This document shows positions 32,061 through 44,679 of a DNA stretch of 64,000 nucleotides, in pieces; position 1 is the first letter of the stretch, and each line of letters begins with the position of its first letter. Position numbers and translations under genes: made by a program. Under the pieces are notes generated by a model. That model had not been told where the DNA came from. It saw only the letters and a program-made list of their open reading frames with translations, and did not search any database. The DNA is taken from positions 79,125,483 to 79,189,482 of the forward strand of contig NC_077232.1 in NCBI RefSeq assembly GCF_027887165.1, written 5' to 3'. Origin of the DNA: Monodelphis domestica. Lineage: Eukaryota > Chordata > Mammalia > Didelphimorphia > Didelphidae.

Positions 32061-33379
32061 CCTAGATTTCCAAAAATAGCCTTTGCTCTCAAAGTTTACC
32101 TTCTAATGTGGAAGGGTAGTGAGGGTTAGGATAACAAAAAGTTCCAAATATAGTGAATGAGGCTGTAAGAGAATAGATTGATACACCCTATCCAGGAACA
32201 ATGACTGAATTTATTAGATCATGGTCCTTAGTTTTGGAATTTCAAATAGGAAGGAGAGCATGTTTGAAGGTTGGTAAGGCCAAGGAGGAAAGATAACTGA
32301 AGAGTAGGAAGTATAGTTTCTTGAAATAATGGCACTGGAGATGTAGTCACCAACCAAAACAATGTTGTCCCTGGAAAGGAAGTTCTGGAGATGAAAGGGT
32401 TGAAACTTTTAGAGAATGGAGGGTGTGGATCTTAAGGCTTTAGTAAGATAGTAAGCACTGCCAGAGCTGTGAAAGAGGTGGCTGTAAAGTAGTATTATAC
32501 ACCCTGGTAGTTACTTCTTACCCATTTTTGTGCTTGTGAAGTTGATTATTTGAACTGGAGATAAGAATATACTTATTCCTGTTAAGTTTGAGATACAACA
32601 TAGGCTAGTGGATAGAGGTGGTTTTCAAAGTTAAGAAGACCTGGTTACCTAAGTGAAGGAGGGTCAATTTTTTCTTGGACTCATTACCCCCACCTGGAAT
32701 TGCTCCAAGGAAATCTCTTCATACAAAATGATATTTCTTGTGTAGTACTTTCCCCCAAATATGGTAACAGGGTCATCATCTTATGTACAAGTATGCACAG
32801 CACCAAAGACATCTCAGGCACAGGAAAACCTTTATTTTATGCTACATAAAATAAAACAGAGGATTCACCAGAGCTCACAAGTAGGATCAGAACTACATAA
32901 AGCTCACAAATAGCCCATCACTTCTTCCTAAAAGGGAATGGAATTTGGGGGGGGGTGCTACCAATTTGACTCTTTGATATTCTAATGTGTTTCTCTTTCC
33001 CACAGAGTCCTACATAGTTTCTCCAAGACTCATAGTGTTAACCTGTGGTTTAGATTTCCCTCTGAAGGTAAACATACTATGGGGGCTACTGAATAAATAG
33101 CATTCCCTTCTCATCAGATCTGAACTGCCTGAATAATTTACTGGCTTTGTTCTCCTATAGGATACTGCTCAGTAACTATGCAGATAATCCTCTTCTTTCT
33201 CCAAGAAACTGGCTGGCTGCAGGAAATCCCCTTTTCCCTCTAGAAGATGTAATCCCTGAACTCTCAAACTTGGAAACTCTTATACCAGGAATTACTCATG
33301 AGATACTACCCCAAAATTACTTTATCTGATGAAAAGGCTGGATTACAGGATACCAATTAAGGAATTAAAGATCCCTCCT

Positions 33380-33380
<1 letters not shown>
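32061..33380. other. Unique non-coding stretch
   Basis: About 1.3 kb with no recognised gene, RNA or young repeat. The 60-codon frame at 33,147 has no support. Confidence 0.4.
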
Positions 33381-33381
<1 letters not shown>

Positions 33382-33436
<55 letters not shown>

Positions 33437-33446
33437 CACACACACA
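33382..33446. repeat. (AC)n microsatellite
   Basis: About 32 AC units with one ACGC interruption near 33,430. The open frames with poly-Thr/His or poly-Cys/Val are artefacts. Confidence 0.95.
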
Positions 33447-33838
33447 GGTGTTGGGGATCACAAACTTTGTCCATGAGCTTTCTTCTCGGGCCAAGAGGGC
33501 ATGTGTATTTGCAGGAAATTATTACAACACTAGTTTCTGCCATCTGTTAAAGTGATAAAAAATAACTAACATTTATATAGTGTTTTAAGGTTTATTAACA
33601 CATCCCATATATTATCTTAAGAGGAGAAAGTCTAAGTTATAAAATTCTCCTCCCAGGCCATGTGCAAGTTCAGATACATTTTTGCCATATACTTCTACTA
33701 TAAATTATTACCATCAGCTAACCAGCAGGAGTTCCTTTTGTCCTATTAGATGTCTATAAGACACAGTTTTCACCAACCTCACAGAGTATTTGCTGTTTTC
33801 CATATCTGTCGTCATATATAAAGTATTGCTTAATATTG
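33447..33838. other. Mostly unique sequence
   Basis: A short antisense MIR-like piece lies at about 33,560-33,620 (aacatttatatagtgtttta). Nothing else was recognised. Confidence 0.35.
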
Positions 33839-34075
33839 GGGGAGCTAAATGATATAGTGGATGAAAAACTGGGCCAGGAGATAAGAAAACCTAAATTCAA
33901 ATCCAGCCAAAGGCACTTACTGTGGGCAAGTCAATTAACTTCTTCCTGCCTCGTTTTCCTTATCTATAAAATGAGGATAATAGTAGCACCTACCTCCCAG
34001 AGTTGTAGTGAGGAACAAATGAAATAATTATAAAGTGCCCAGAATAATGCTTAGAACATTGTGAGTATTTTTGCT
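33839..34075 (+). repeat. MAR1/MIR-type long SINE
   Basis: Full-length sense copy: 'aaattcaaatccagccaaag', 'gtgggcaagtcaattaactt', 'ataatagtagcacctacctc', 'gcttagaacattgtg'. Confidence 0.7.
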
Positions 34076-34975
34076 TACTTTCTTTCCTTCCTATCTTCTA
34101 TCCATTTCTCCTACCTGACTAAATGATATTCTCCTCATATAATGAGTATGGAGTGTGGGCCTCTTAGAGAACTTGAACCCCTGGTATTCCAGACTGTAAA
34201 TCAGAGCCTCCATTTGCTATGCCAGATTACGTTTTGAGAGATATTGTTTGTGAGTTACCCTTTAGAATCATTTCCCTCTGCAAAAGGTTAGCTCTGAATA
34301 TTGAATTTCTACTCTTTCTGAGTGGGGTAGGGAATGGTTTGTGGGACAGAGACACCTTTGCACATTTCATTCCTGAAAGGTTCTTTGCTCAGACTCCCAA
34401 GATAGAGAAGAGTTGGAATTCTGAGCATAATGCCTTGCAATATTGTGTTGCGGCACAGAGCGTCACTTACTGTTAACTCATGTCAAAACACATATGGTGC
34501 TTGCATGCTGAAGTCTGTTGTGAAAAAAAAGTTTCATTTGCCACTTTTTTCATGGTAGATAAAATTCCAAACCTGCTAAGGAGAAAAATGAAAAATGACC
34601 AGCCAACAGTTTCTCTTATGAATGTCAAATCTGTCAGACATTTCCGCTGTAAAATTCTTCTAAAAGCATCTGGGGTGCTAGCATTTATTCAGCCTCTCTC
34701 CTGATCCCCCTTTGAGATTCAGAGTTAATCTCCACCTTCCAGATGGAAGAAAGTGTGCTCTTAGAAATGCTTGGAGACACAGGAAAAAAATATCTATGTG
34801 TGGGTTTCTAAAGGAGATCATTACCATTGACCCAATATTGAATTAATGTCTGTGGTGAAAAAAATACTCAATTTGTAGTTTTAGGATTCAGGTTTATATT
34901 AGTTCTTCAACTTAACATCTGTGTGGCTATGCGCTACTTCCTCTCTTTAGGGTTTAGTTTTTATAAAATTAGGAA
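34076..34975. other. Unique non-coding stretch
   Basis: Two adjacent open frames (34,219-34,476 and 34,480-34,704, +) are chance-length and carry no known motif. Confidence 0.35.
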
Positions 34976-35585
34976 GTTCTAATAATCCTACTGCTGGATA
35001 TAGACTCCAAGAATGTCAAAATCAGAAGGAAAGGCTTCATACACCCCAAAATATTCATAATAGTACTTTATGTGGTAGCAGAGAACAGGAAATCAAGCAG
35101 GCACTCATGGAGAAGAGTTGAGTGAATTTTGATATGCAAATATGTTATAATATTACAATATACAAAACAGCAAATGTGAAGAATTCAGAGAAACATTAGA
35201 AGATATTTATGAACTGATATACAATGAAATTATCAGAACGAGGAGGAAAGTATACCCGATTTTCACAATAATATAAGTATAAATAAAAATTAAATGAAGC
35301 CTAATATCATATACTTACAATAACCAATCTTGGTCTAAAAAAAGAGATCATTTCCAGATGGAAATGGGTCCCATTCCCTTCCTTGGATAGTTGGGGGGCT
35401 TCTGCTATAGAATGTTGTATATACTATCAGATGCAGTCCCTGTTTTAGTTGGTTTTTCCAAATTATTTTTGTTTCAATTGAAAGATCATTAAAGGTTAGA
35501 AAGTTTAGTGAAAGTGTGTATCCAGACATGAATATGATGTAAAAAAACAAAAGGCATCAATAAAACTTAAAAAGAAAATGAGGGT
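34976..35585 (+). mobile_element. Old L1 (ORF2 end and 3' UTR)
   Basis: Diverged relative of the L1 ORF2 end: 'ataatcctactgctggatat', 'tatgtggtagcagagaacag', 'agaattcagagaaacattag'. Stops and frameshifts are present. It ends in 'gcatcaataaaacttaaaaa'. Confidence 0.65.
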
Positions 35586-35689
35586 ATTGCCTACTAGGCA
35601 TTTACAAGTTGGGGGAACATAATAAGTACACATAAAAAACAAAAAAGTGCTAAATTGTATGGTAAAAAAATTCCAGCTTCCATTGATTT

Positions 35690-35878
35690 TTAAAAATAAA
35701 TATTTTATTGGTATTTTTTCTAACATTGATGTCTCCATCCAATGATTACTGTTGCCAGAGAACCCTGCCTTGTAACAAAAAACAGCTAAGCAAAAGAAGT
35801 CAAAATATTAACCAATGTATGCCTCATTCTATACCTACAGTCTGCACCTTTCTGCTGAGAAAAGGGAGGCATTCTTTA
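35690..35878 (-). mobile_element. L1 3' UTR fragment
   Basis: 'tattttattggtattttttc', 'gccagagaaccctgccttgt', 'tgcctcattctatacctaca' resemble an antisense marsupial L1 3' UTR. Confidence 0.45.
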
Positions 35879-35879
35879 C

Positions 35880-36118
<239 letters not shown>

Positions 36119-36129
36119 TAGTGAATCAA

Positions 36130-36245
36130 GATCCAGGTCTGGAGATAGGTGATTAGTGATTACTGAAACCAGGACCTGAACTCTGATCTTTTGTCTCCCA
36201 GGCCAGTCCCCTTTCCACTAAACCATACTGGCTTTCCTAGAATTG
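36130..36245 (-). repeat. MIR-type SINE fragment
   Basis: 'accaggacctgaactctgat', 'ctttccactaaaccatactg'. Confidence 0.5.
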
Positions 36246-36464
36246 ATTGATTGTAAACCCTGCAGGAATTCAGAGGAAGGGGGGTTGGATGAAATCATCA
36301 GGAAATCCAGGTAGGATTTCAGTCTGGCATTAAAAGACTTGTAGAGGAGAAAGGGAGAAGAAAAATAATATTCTCATCACATGAGATATAGTTTGCCTTA
36401 GTGGAAAGAATATAGGACATCACCATTCTCACTCCTTATCCCACATTTAAAATATTGGGGGTAA

Positions 36465-37170
36465 TCCTTGTCCCTTCTCCCTCTCTCATCTCTCCTATCT
36501 AGTCAGTAAGTCTCACTGGCATCCCTCTTCTCTTCTCTATTTCTATTGCTACTTCCCAAGCAGTACTCTCATTACCCTAGTCTAGACTATTCTGATAGCT
36601 GCCTATGGCATCTTTCTACCTCCATTCTCTTCATCTCTAAACCATCCTTCATTGTCCACAGGGCTAATCTCCCTTAGGACAGTTGTGAAATGACTAGATA
36701 AGAGAGCAATTACTCTCTTTTGGCTATGAAATGTTTAAATTCTTCTGCTTGGATTCAAGGGCCTACCAGATCTGGCCAAGCCTTATTTTGATAGTCTTAG
36801 CTTATAGTATTCCTCTCTACCCACTTTACACTCCAGCCAAATTGGACAATGCTGCTCCTGAACATTTCACATGCTATGTATAGCCTGTGCCTAGAATGTT
36901 TTCCTTTTCCCTCTGTGACTATTTTATTCTCATCTATCTTTTCAAGCTTAATTCACATACCTTCTCCTCTTAGAAGTCTTCCTCCCTCACACCCTGAGCC
37001 ATTCTTGGCTCTTTGCTTATACCTATCTTATGTACTTACCATTTGTTTTGTGTTTATATATGTCTTATCCCTTGGTTAGTCTATTAGCTCCAGGAGGATA
37101 GAAACCAAATCTTATCTCAATTTCCTTATCATCCCCAGCGTCTTGCTTAGAATACAATATTCATTAGTCC
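36465..37170 (+). repeat. L2/CR1-clade LINE 3' region
   Basis: Pyrimidine-rich L2-like order with 'accctagtctagactattct', 'ccagatctggccaagcctta', 'gtctattagctccaggagga'. The 76-codon frame at 36,849 is part of it. Confidence 0.5.
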
Positions 37171-37183
37171 TCTAATTAGATCA

Positions 37184-37475
37184 GCAATTCTCAAACTTTT
37201 TTTCCTCTCTGGATCTCTTAAAAAAAACCCCAAACCTTACCTTTTATTTTAGAATCACTAAGTATTGGTTCCAAGGCAGAAGAGTAGTAAGGGGTAGGCA
37301 ATTGCAGTCAAGTGACTTATGCAGGGTCTCACAGCTGGGAAGTGTCTTAAGCTAGATTTGAGCCAGGACCTTCCATCTCTAGGCCTGGCTCTCTATCCAC
37401 TAAGCCCCCTAGCTGCCCCCTTTATAATTTTAAAAATTAGTGAAAACCCCCCAAAAGCTTTTGTGTGTATGTATA
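37184..37475. repeat. hAT/Charlie-like DNA transposon relic split by SINE1
   Basis: 'caattctcaaacttttttt' on the left and 'gtgaaaaccccccaaaagct' on the right match an old mammalian DNA transposon with this start. The SINE at 37,222-37,420 separates the halves. Confidence 0.4.
37222..37420 (-). mobile_element. tRNA-derived marsupial SINE1
   Basis: Antisense full copy: 'accttaccttttattttaga', 'agtcaagtgacttatgcagg', 'ccactaagccccctagctgc'. Confidence 0.88.
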
Positions 37476-38042
37476 CAAGTGCTTAATAAATGTTGACTTG
37501 GGCACTTTGCCCATTCAGCTTAAAAGCAAAACCTAAAGAAAGAGAAATGGGCAGAGCCAGGTCCTAGCCACAAAAAGATAGAGATTGTAGATATTTTCTC
37601 CCTCTATCCAGAAATGTATATTTCCTGATTGGGAAACCCAATCTTAGAGCATGGCTAGCCTGGAGTGCTCATTCCGCCTAGAAGAGACCCTGGCCCAAGG
37701 CAGTGGCAGTATCTCAGAATAATGGGGGACAGGTTAGTGAAGCAGAGTCTTCAATGTATCCCTGATGCTTACTTCTAGTTTCAATCTAACACATGGAACT
37801 TTGGGGGAGCTTTCTTCTAGCCATGAGTGACCCAGGGGCTGACTCTGGGAGGTGATGAGTTTTCTGGTTGGTTTCTGAACTGGAAGAACTGATGATGGAA
37901 CAAGAACTGTATTGTCTTGTGAAAAGATTGTTGTGTCTCCTCCTTCCTGTGTTCTGTACTTCCTTCTTCCCTGGTAGCATAGGAAAGGGAAGCTGCCCTA
38001 CTTCCCTCTGCATAGCCATGTGTCCCTGAATGCATGGAGCCT

Positions 38043-38077
<35 letters not shown>

Positions 38078-38998
38078 ATTCTTTCCTGATTTGGGGTGAG
38101 TGAATATTCTAGAAGAGTGCTCAGGCCACCATTGAGCCAGTCATTAGAAAGGACCTAAGAACTAAAATGAAGAGTGGCAGGAGCTGTCTACTGAGGAATT
38201 TTCAAGAGAGATGAGCAGGCTGGTGAGTTGTTATGCCCTGAGTGAAACTAGCCTAAAACTTGGGTCTGAGATAAATTTGGTGGGGACTCCAAGAAGAGAG
38301 AAAAGGACTTATGTGGATCCAGTGATCTTGAAATAACCCTCACTCCCACATGTTTTCTGTATGTTGGATGGCCTAATGTAGTACTTTCATTTTGAGCCCA
38401 CTCTCTCCAGGGATCCTTTGTATAAACAGAAGGGAATATAATATCAATTTAGAGGATTATTTCTGTAACTTTGGTCCTTGCTATTCCTTCTCATTAAATA
38501 TTTTTATAAAGGAAAACTAATATCAATTGGTTAAAAATCAATATTGGAAGAGTATACTAGATAGGGGCTCATGAGTGAAAGCATGGAAACCAAACCCCAC
38601 AGGCTTATCTCTAGAGGCTGTTGTAAAGACAGTCATCTACTCTCTTGGGATTCTCTCCATCAGTTCAAGTAGGGGCTGGGAGAATGAGCCTGAAGTGGAT
38701 GTGACATCAGTTTACTACACCTGACAAATGTTGGCATATCTAAGCCATTTTCTCCATCTTCTGACCAAGCTTATTCCTAAGACCCCAGGGCTAAAAGTCC
38801 TCTCAAGAACTCAGCAGTGGAGTCCAATTTAGGCTTAGAGATGGCAAACAGACCAAATTGGACAGGGTTACCAGAAGATCCTTACCACTGCCATGTTTGG
38901 GAGATAATTTTTTTAAAATTCCAAACTTGAAAGTCAGAAGAGTTGTATTGAATTTGTGGTTCCTCTATCCTCAAATTTTGTAATGGATCATAGGACAT
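37476..38998. other. Unique non-coding stretch with (GT)n
   Basis: (GT)n at 38,047-38,075. Minus frames at 37,786-38,035 have no known motif. No gene called. Confidence 0.4.
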
Positions 38999-38999
38999 A

Positions 39000-39115
39000 A
39001 TATTGTGAAACTAAAACTCAGATATCATCCAGTCTCACCTCATTCATTTAACCTTTCTGGGTTTCATTTTTTTCATCTATAAAGTGGAGATTGTGAGGAA
39101 AGTATTTCTTAAACC
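39000..39115 (+). repeat. MIR-type SINE fragment
   Basis: 'tttctgggtttcattttttt', 'catctataaagtggagattg'. Confidence 0.45.
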
Positions 39116-39389
39116 TTATATTGGATGTGATTTTTACTTCTTTGGGGCTAGCCCTTCCTTTGCCTTATAAATAAAGAACCAAAACTCCTCCTGGGATTTT
39201 AGGAAAAGAATTCAGCAGGAATACTTCAGAAACTTCAGTCTTGAGAATTCATTCATAAATTCATTCATTCTACTAGGTTTTATTTTGCACACAGGTCAAA
39301 AAGTATAGGTTGGACTTTGTAGAGGCAGAAAGTGGGCCTAGCTGTGGTCTTCCTACAGTTTCAAAGTCTGCTATTTGGGTAGATGTTAG
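39116..39389. other. Non-coding, no recognisable feature
   Basis: Unique stretch before an L2 relic. No feature was seen. Confidence 0.35.
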
Positions 39390-39577
39390 TCTCCCAGTGT
39401 CTAGCACTGCGCTGTGGATACAAACAGAAAATATAGCCTCTGCCCTGAAAATATAGTTGGGTTGAGGGAGATCAAGATGAGACATCTAATTTATTATGAT
39501 CCAAGACAGAATGCAAAATAGAGCTAAAAGCACAGAGAAAGAGAGAGACAGAGAGAGAGAGAGGGAGGGAGGGAGAG

Positions 39578-39669
<92 letters not shown>

Positions 39670-39679
39670 TGGATGGAGG

Positions 39680-39755
<76 letters not shown>

Positions 39756-40110
39756 ACTTTTAGTTGGCCTGAATCAGAGAAAACTTCATGGAGGAATCCC
39801 TGGGCTGGTCATTGAAGGAATTTCAGGAGAGTAAGAGTCCACTCCAGGTATAGGGGATGATGTAAGCACAGGTATGGATAGATGTGATAGCAGAGGCAGA
39901 ATCAGGGGAATGAGGAGGGGGAGGAAGTACTCTGAACTTGTTGAACAGTAAGTAGCAAGGGAGCAATTCCATCTTTAGAATTAAGGCTGGAAAGGTGGTT
40001 TGGGGCCAGAAAATGACCCATTGCTACCACATTTGTGAGGGGATGTGAACAGGGTAATTAGAATGCTTAAATGGGGCAGAAGTTGTGCCTAGGCTTAAGC
40101 TGAGGTCCAG
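39390..40110 (-). repeat. L2 LINE relic containing the GA microsatellite
   Basis: Antisense L2: 'cactgcgctgtggatacaaa', 'gcctctgccctgaaaatata' before the GA run. After it come 'gaaaacttcatggaggaatc', 'gggctggtcattgaaggaat' and 'attaaggctggaaaggtggt'. Confidence 0.55.
39533..39753. repeat. (GA)n microsatellite
   Basis: About 220 bp, nearly pure GA with GGA/GGAGG and ATGGATGG interruptions. The Arg/Glu or Leu/Ser frames over it are artefacts. Confidence 0.97.
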
Positions 40111-40364
40111 GCCCTCTAGGACTATTTTATTTTTCACTTCCTGTTGATCTCTCCTTCTTTAGACTTTAAGTATGTTTTTGGCAGGTAACATGTTTGTGAG
40201 TTTAATTTTGGTGGTGGTTTAGTGCTTGTGTATGAAAAGTGGGTGTTTAGGAAACCTGGTTACACTGCTTGGACAAAAGCATGAACAGAGACAGAGATGT
40301 TTTGTTCTTTTTTTCCCTGGAGAATTAATGATTCAGGATGGTTCTGAATATGTATGGTCTTCCC
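40111..40364. other. Non-coding, no recognisable feature
   Basis: No repeat or gene was recognised. Confidence 0.35.
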
Positions 40365-40615
40365 TAGATAGCTAGATGGTGAAGTAGATAGAGGGCTAGA
40401 CCTGGCTTCAAGATCCAGTTAAAAATCAGCCTTAGACATTTACTAGCTATGTGACACGTGGCAAAGTCTCCTAACTTCTACTGTCTTAGTTTCCTCACCC
40501 CCAAAACCAAAAGCACCTACCTCCCAGGGCTTTTGTGAGGATTCAGGGATAAAATATTTGTAAAGTACTTTGCACACCTCAAAGGACTATATAAATGCTC
40601 TTTTTGTTGCTGTTG
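40365..40615 (+). repeat. MAR1/MIR-type long SINE
   Basis: 'atagctagatggtgaagtag', 'acttctactgtcttagtttc', 'agcacctacctcccagggct', 'gtaaagtactttgcacacct'. Confidence 0.7.
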
Positions 40616-40644
40616 TTACGACTGAAAACGTCAAGTAAAATGAT

Positions 40645-40880
40645 AATTGAAATTTGTACAGTACTTTAAGATTTTAAAGTATTTTATGTGTATTATTCCA
40701 TTTAAGTCTCATATCAGCTCTCAGAGGCAGGTGAAATAATATCATTATTCTCATTTTATAGACAAGGAAATTGAGACTCAAAGAGATGAAGAGTTTTGCC
40801 CAGGGTCACCTAGCTAGGAAATATTAGAGGCAGAATTTGAACCTAGCTTTTTCTGACTCCCATTCTACCACTCTGTCCAA
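40645..40880 (-). repeat. MAR1/MIR-type long SINE, opposite orientation
   Basis: 'gtactttaagattttaaagt', 'ttatagacaaggaaattgag', 'cagggtcacctagctaggaa', 'cattctaccactctgtcc'. With the copy at 40,365 it forms an inverted pair 30 bp apart. Confidence 0.7.
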
Positions 40881-41229
40881 AGATATGGGTTAAGACCACT
40901 CAAGAAAGTGAACTGGTCCATGCAGAGCTCACATTTATGAATCTGGCTTTATTAGCAGTATGGTCAAAACAACTAAGCTTACTGTACTGAGGCCCCAGTA
41001 GAATTTTTTTCAGTTTTCAGTAAGGTAATATAGGCAAAGTGTTTTGCAAACTGTATAGTGCTATTGCAATTTTAGCTCTTATTACTCTTCAAGTGAAGAA
41101 AGCCTTTTAAGTTCCTTAGAACTTGTCTCCCTCTTCCCCTCCACCCAGGCAAGCATCACAGCATTTGAGATCATCATCATCTTTTCTAATAGTTTCTTGT
41201 GGGATCATGGGATTTAGAACCTCAAGATT

Positions 41230-41400
41230 ACAAAAATAAAGACTCATATTTCTATAGCACTTTTAAAAAGTCCTGAGAGGTAGGTGATATATTATTGTCA
41301 TTTAATAAATGAGGAAATTCAGAAAGCCCAGGTTACCCAGGGCCAGGATTTAATTTGGGTCTCCTGAGTCAAAGTCCAGTGTTCTTTCAATGACAGCAGC
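41230..41400 (-). repeat. MIR-type SINE
   Basis: 'ggtgatatattattgtcatt', 'gaggaaattcagaaagccca', 'agtccagtgttctttcaatg'. Confidence 0.55.
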
Positions 41401-41943
41401 CTGCCTCTGTGCATTTGTTTAAGCCCCAGGGGGACGGAAGCCAGTGCTTCTTCCTTTTAGGGTCTAGGTTTAGGCTTGGCACCTACCTGCTTGTTGATAA
41501 TGGATTAAATAACAACAGCTAACATTAAATAACAACAGGTAAAGCCCTTTTTGCTTTACACTGTGCTTTCTTCTGTCTAGGCGTTCTGAATGCAGCCCAG
41601 GCTCCCCAGTAGTTTCCCTTATCCCTCCAGGGTGCTTTGTTTTGCTTCACTCTGATGTTCTATGAGAGATTTATTTAGGAGGCATTAAGTTCTGCAAAGC
41701 CAGGGACTAATATGTTCCAAATTGTGAACTCTTCAGAATTGTCCCAAATGTATGGGGTCTGGGGGCAATTAAGGGACAAACATTTACAGGCAAGGAAATT
41801 TTAGCCTGGTGGTGATGTCCATTTTTTTCTGGTCTTTTTTGGAGGAGTGGGCAGAGGGGAGGAATAATGACTTAGCACTTGCCTCTGGAAGGGGCCATCA
41901 TGAGTGGCAGGCCACCTGTTAAAGTTGATGGAATAGAATACGG
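41401..41943. other. Unique non-coding stretch
   Basis: No feature recognised. Confidence 0.35.
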
Positions 41944-42155
41944 ATTCTTAACCTTTTCTGTCATGGACAGACCCTTTGGCAATCTGGTGAACCCTAGAGA
42001 TCCCTTCTCAAGGATCATGTTTTTAAGTAATTGCAGAAAATGCTGAATTTCAGTTAGAGATTAGTGAAAATAAAGATCTAATTTTTTCCCACCCAAGTTC
42101 CAATGGACCACCCCCTCCATAAATTTATTAACATCCTGGTTAAGAACTCTAGGAG
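41944..42155. mobile_element. Non-autonomous hAT-like DNA transposon relic
   Basis: Ends are inverted: GATTCTTAACCTTTT on the left and GGTTAAGAACTC on the right. Inside, 'catggacagaccctttggca' and 'aatggaccaccccctcc' are typical of a family known across therian mammals. No transposase coding remains. Confidence 0.5.
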
Positions 42156-42589
42156 AGTGTGAAATAAGGAACCCTAAGGGGAAGTCCCAATCAAGAGAGA
42201 TTAATATGGGTTAAGGAAGTCTCTTTGAAACATAACCCTCCCTCCAACCTTCCTTCCCCACCCCCAACCCCCAGCAGAGTTAATGTACTTCATTGTGAAT
42301 TCAATTCGTCCACTTCCTCCTTAGGCCTGATTGAGATCAGCCCAGGCTCTAGTCCTCAGAAAAGCATTGAAGTGGGAGAGCTCAGAGCTGGGATTGGGGC
42401 AGCAGAAAACACTGGACGCCCAGGGGGTGATGAGGAAAGAGCAGCATGAGACAGGAAGATACCCCAGGTGGTCAGAGTCTACACTGTAGACTCTAATTGA
42501 AAGCATGTTTTTGATTCAGACAGCTAAGCAATCAGATTTTTTTCTCCCATAAGTTAATTTTTTAAACAAACACCATAGATTAAAAAAAG
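42156..42589. other. Unique non-coding stretch
   Basis: The 74-codon frame at 42,225 (+) has no motif. No other feature seen. Confidence 0.35.
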
Positions 42590-42830
42590 TTAGTATTTAT
42601 ATAACCCTTGAAGGTTTGCAAAGTGCTCAAAAATATTTCATTTGCTCCTCACAACAGCTTGTAAAGTAGGTGCCGTTATTATCCCTATTATTCCTAATCT
42701 TACAGATGAAAAAACTGAGACTGCATTAAGTGACTTGCCCAGGGCCACACAGCTAAATGCCTAAAGAGGTCTTAGACTTAAGGACCTGAAATTGGGTCTT
42801 CCTGAGCTCAGACCCAGAAGTCTCTCCATA
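42590..42830 (-). repeat. MAR1/MIR-type SINE
   Basis: 'ggtttgcaaagtgctcaaaa', 'ttacagatgaaaaaactgag', 'ttgcccagggccacacagct'. Confidence 0.7.
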
Positions 42831-42849
42831 TGCAGCCATAATACCAGGA

Positions 42850-43735
42850 GCTTTAAATGGAGAAGGCTCTGGTGTCAGACCCTAGAAGCAAGAAGGAGCC
42901 AGACAACTGACTCTTTGAAGGGGGCTTTGCTTTGGGAGAATCAATCCTAGATTGGAGAGGGAGGGGCCTGGAGAGAGATAATAAATAGTAGGCTACTGCA
43001 ATAACGCAGGCAAGAAGTGATCTGAGAAGCAGCAGAAGAGATAACGAATGGAAGAAATGTGCTAAGGGTAGAATCTATAGGATTCAGCAACTAATTGGAT
43101 ATGGTGGTGGAGGAGGACATTAGGGGGATAAAAGTAAATAGTTAAAGATGGGACACTGATAAGGATTGTTGGTGTTCTTTACACCAGCTCTGACAAGGTA
43201 ATGGATACAGTATTCTTGGAATTGTAGTCAGGAAGAGTGGAGTTCAAATTTAGCCTCAGATCCTTTCAAGTGAGTGGCATAATCCTGGGTAAATCATCTA
43301 ATCTGCCTGCCTCAGTTTACTCAACTGTAAAATGGGGACAATATTAGCACCTACCTTCCAGGGTTGTTGTGAGGATCTTTGTAAGATACTTAGCACAGTG
43401 CCAGGTATATATTAAGAGCTTAATAAAAGCTTATTTCCTCCCCTCCCCCCCATTCTTTTCTTAACAGAAATGGGAGGTTGACTGGTGAGGTTATGGTGAA
43501 AGAAGAATTTTTTGCTAGATATGTTGCTAGATATGCTCCAAGATAACAGTTCCAAATAACAAATAGAATGCTCAGGAGAGACATTAAGGAAGGATATATT
43601 GATCTGGATGTCATCTGCATAGAGATAACTGAGTCTATGGGAAATGATGAGATCATTGAGGTAGAAATGTAGAAGGAAGGAGGCCTAGGATGGAGCCTTG
43701 GAGAACATTCCCAGATAGGATGAAGGACTGGGAGG
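42850..43735 (-). repeat. L2 LINE relic, split by a MAR1-type SINE
   Basis: Antisense L2: 'taggctactgcaataacgca', 'attggatatggtggtggagg', then after the SINE 'gatgtcatctgcatagagat', 'gggaaatgatgagatcattg', 'aggatggagccttggagaac'. These are the RT and C-terminal segments of L2 ORF2 read backwards. Confidence 0.7.
43205..43435 (+). repeat. MAR1/MIR-type long SINE inside L2
   Basis: 'gagttcaaatttagcctcag', 'cctgcctcagtttactcaac', 'tattagcacctaccttccag', 'acagtgccaggtatatatta'. Confidence 0.75.
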
Positions 43736-43774
43736 ATGAGAAAAAACAATGCTCTGTTGATCATCTCCACTTCC

Positions 43775-43905
43775 CCCCCTGTACTTTTCAAGTTGTCTGT
43801 GAGCTCCTTGAGAGTTGGAACAATCTTTGTATCTCCAGTGCTCAGTCCTGTGCCTGGCACACGGAAGATATTTAATAAATGTTCATTGACTGACAGACAA
43901 TGGTG
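43775..43905 (+). repeat. L2-type LINE 3' end
   Basis: 'gtctgtgagctccttgagag', 'tgtatctccagtgctcagtc', 'atttaataaatgttcattga'. Confidence 0.65.
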
Positions 43906-44679
43906 GCAATTATGTGGATTTCCTATGGCTGTGTCCTTGATACTGTGGCGAGATTAGTGAAAGTAAGAAATCTTGTGAGGAATGCCAAACTCAGGGGGCC
44001 CTTTTGGTTAGTGACTCTGAAAACTTCTGTGGTTGTTGCCTCCATTTCACAAGAAGCAAAAGAAGGCAAATCTCTTTTGTTCATGCTATCCACCCAACTT
44101 CCTGTATAGTGTTTCCTGAAAAGAGGCTTGTAAAGCATTTCTGAGGCCATATTTCAGACAGTTCTGAAATCCCATCCTTCCTGAAGACAGGGGCATGAAC
44201 TAGATGACCCCATGAAATCTTTTGTAACCCAATGATCCTAGGCATGGATATAGCCTTGCTTTGTCATAAACCACATGATGAAGTTTGGCCTGAAAGAGTA
44301 ATATTGCTTCAAATGGATCAGTTTCAAAACATTTTCGATCATTAACTCCTAGGGGGACTCTCTTACCTGCAATCAGAGTAGTAAGAATGGTGCCCTTTAC
44401 CCCTAGTGTTTGAGAGGGCAGGGCCAGATGAAGTGATAGATCTTGACCATTTAACTCACTCCAACATCACTTCCTGTCTCTAATTATCAGTTGTCACTTA
44501 TCTTTTTTTTTTTTTTGTGGTGGGGTCTAGACTTCTGACTTAATTTGTGAAGGGAACTTTGTAGATTTGCAGTTGATCTGTAATTTGAGTTCTTAACCTG
44601 AAGTTTGTGAATTTAGTTTTTAAAATTACTTCTAGATTTCAATATAATATTCAATATAATACAATTTATTCTATATTTA
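43906..44679. other. Unique non-coding stretch
   Basis: No feature recognised apart from a T run at about 44,502-44,516. Confidence 0.35.

Noticed and set aside
33329..33550. Poly-Thr/His and poly-Cys/Val frames
   Set aside because: They are translations of the AC microsatellite.
39496..39834. Frames rich in Arg-Glu or Leu-Ser
   Set aside because: They are translations of the GA microsatellite.
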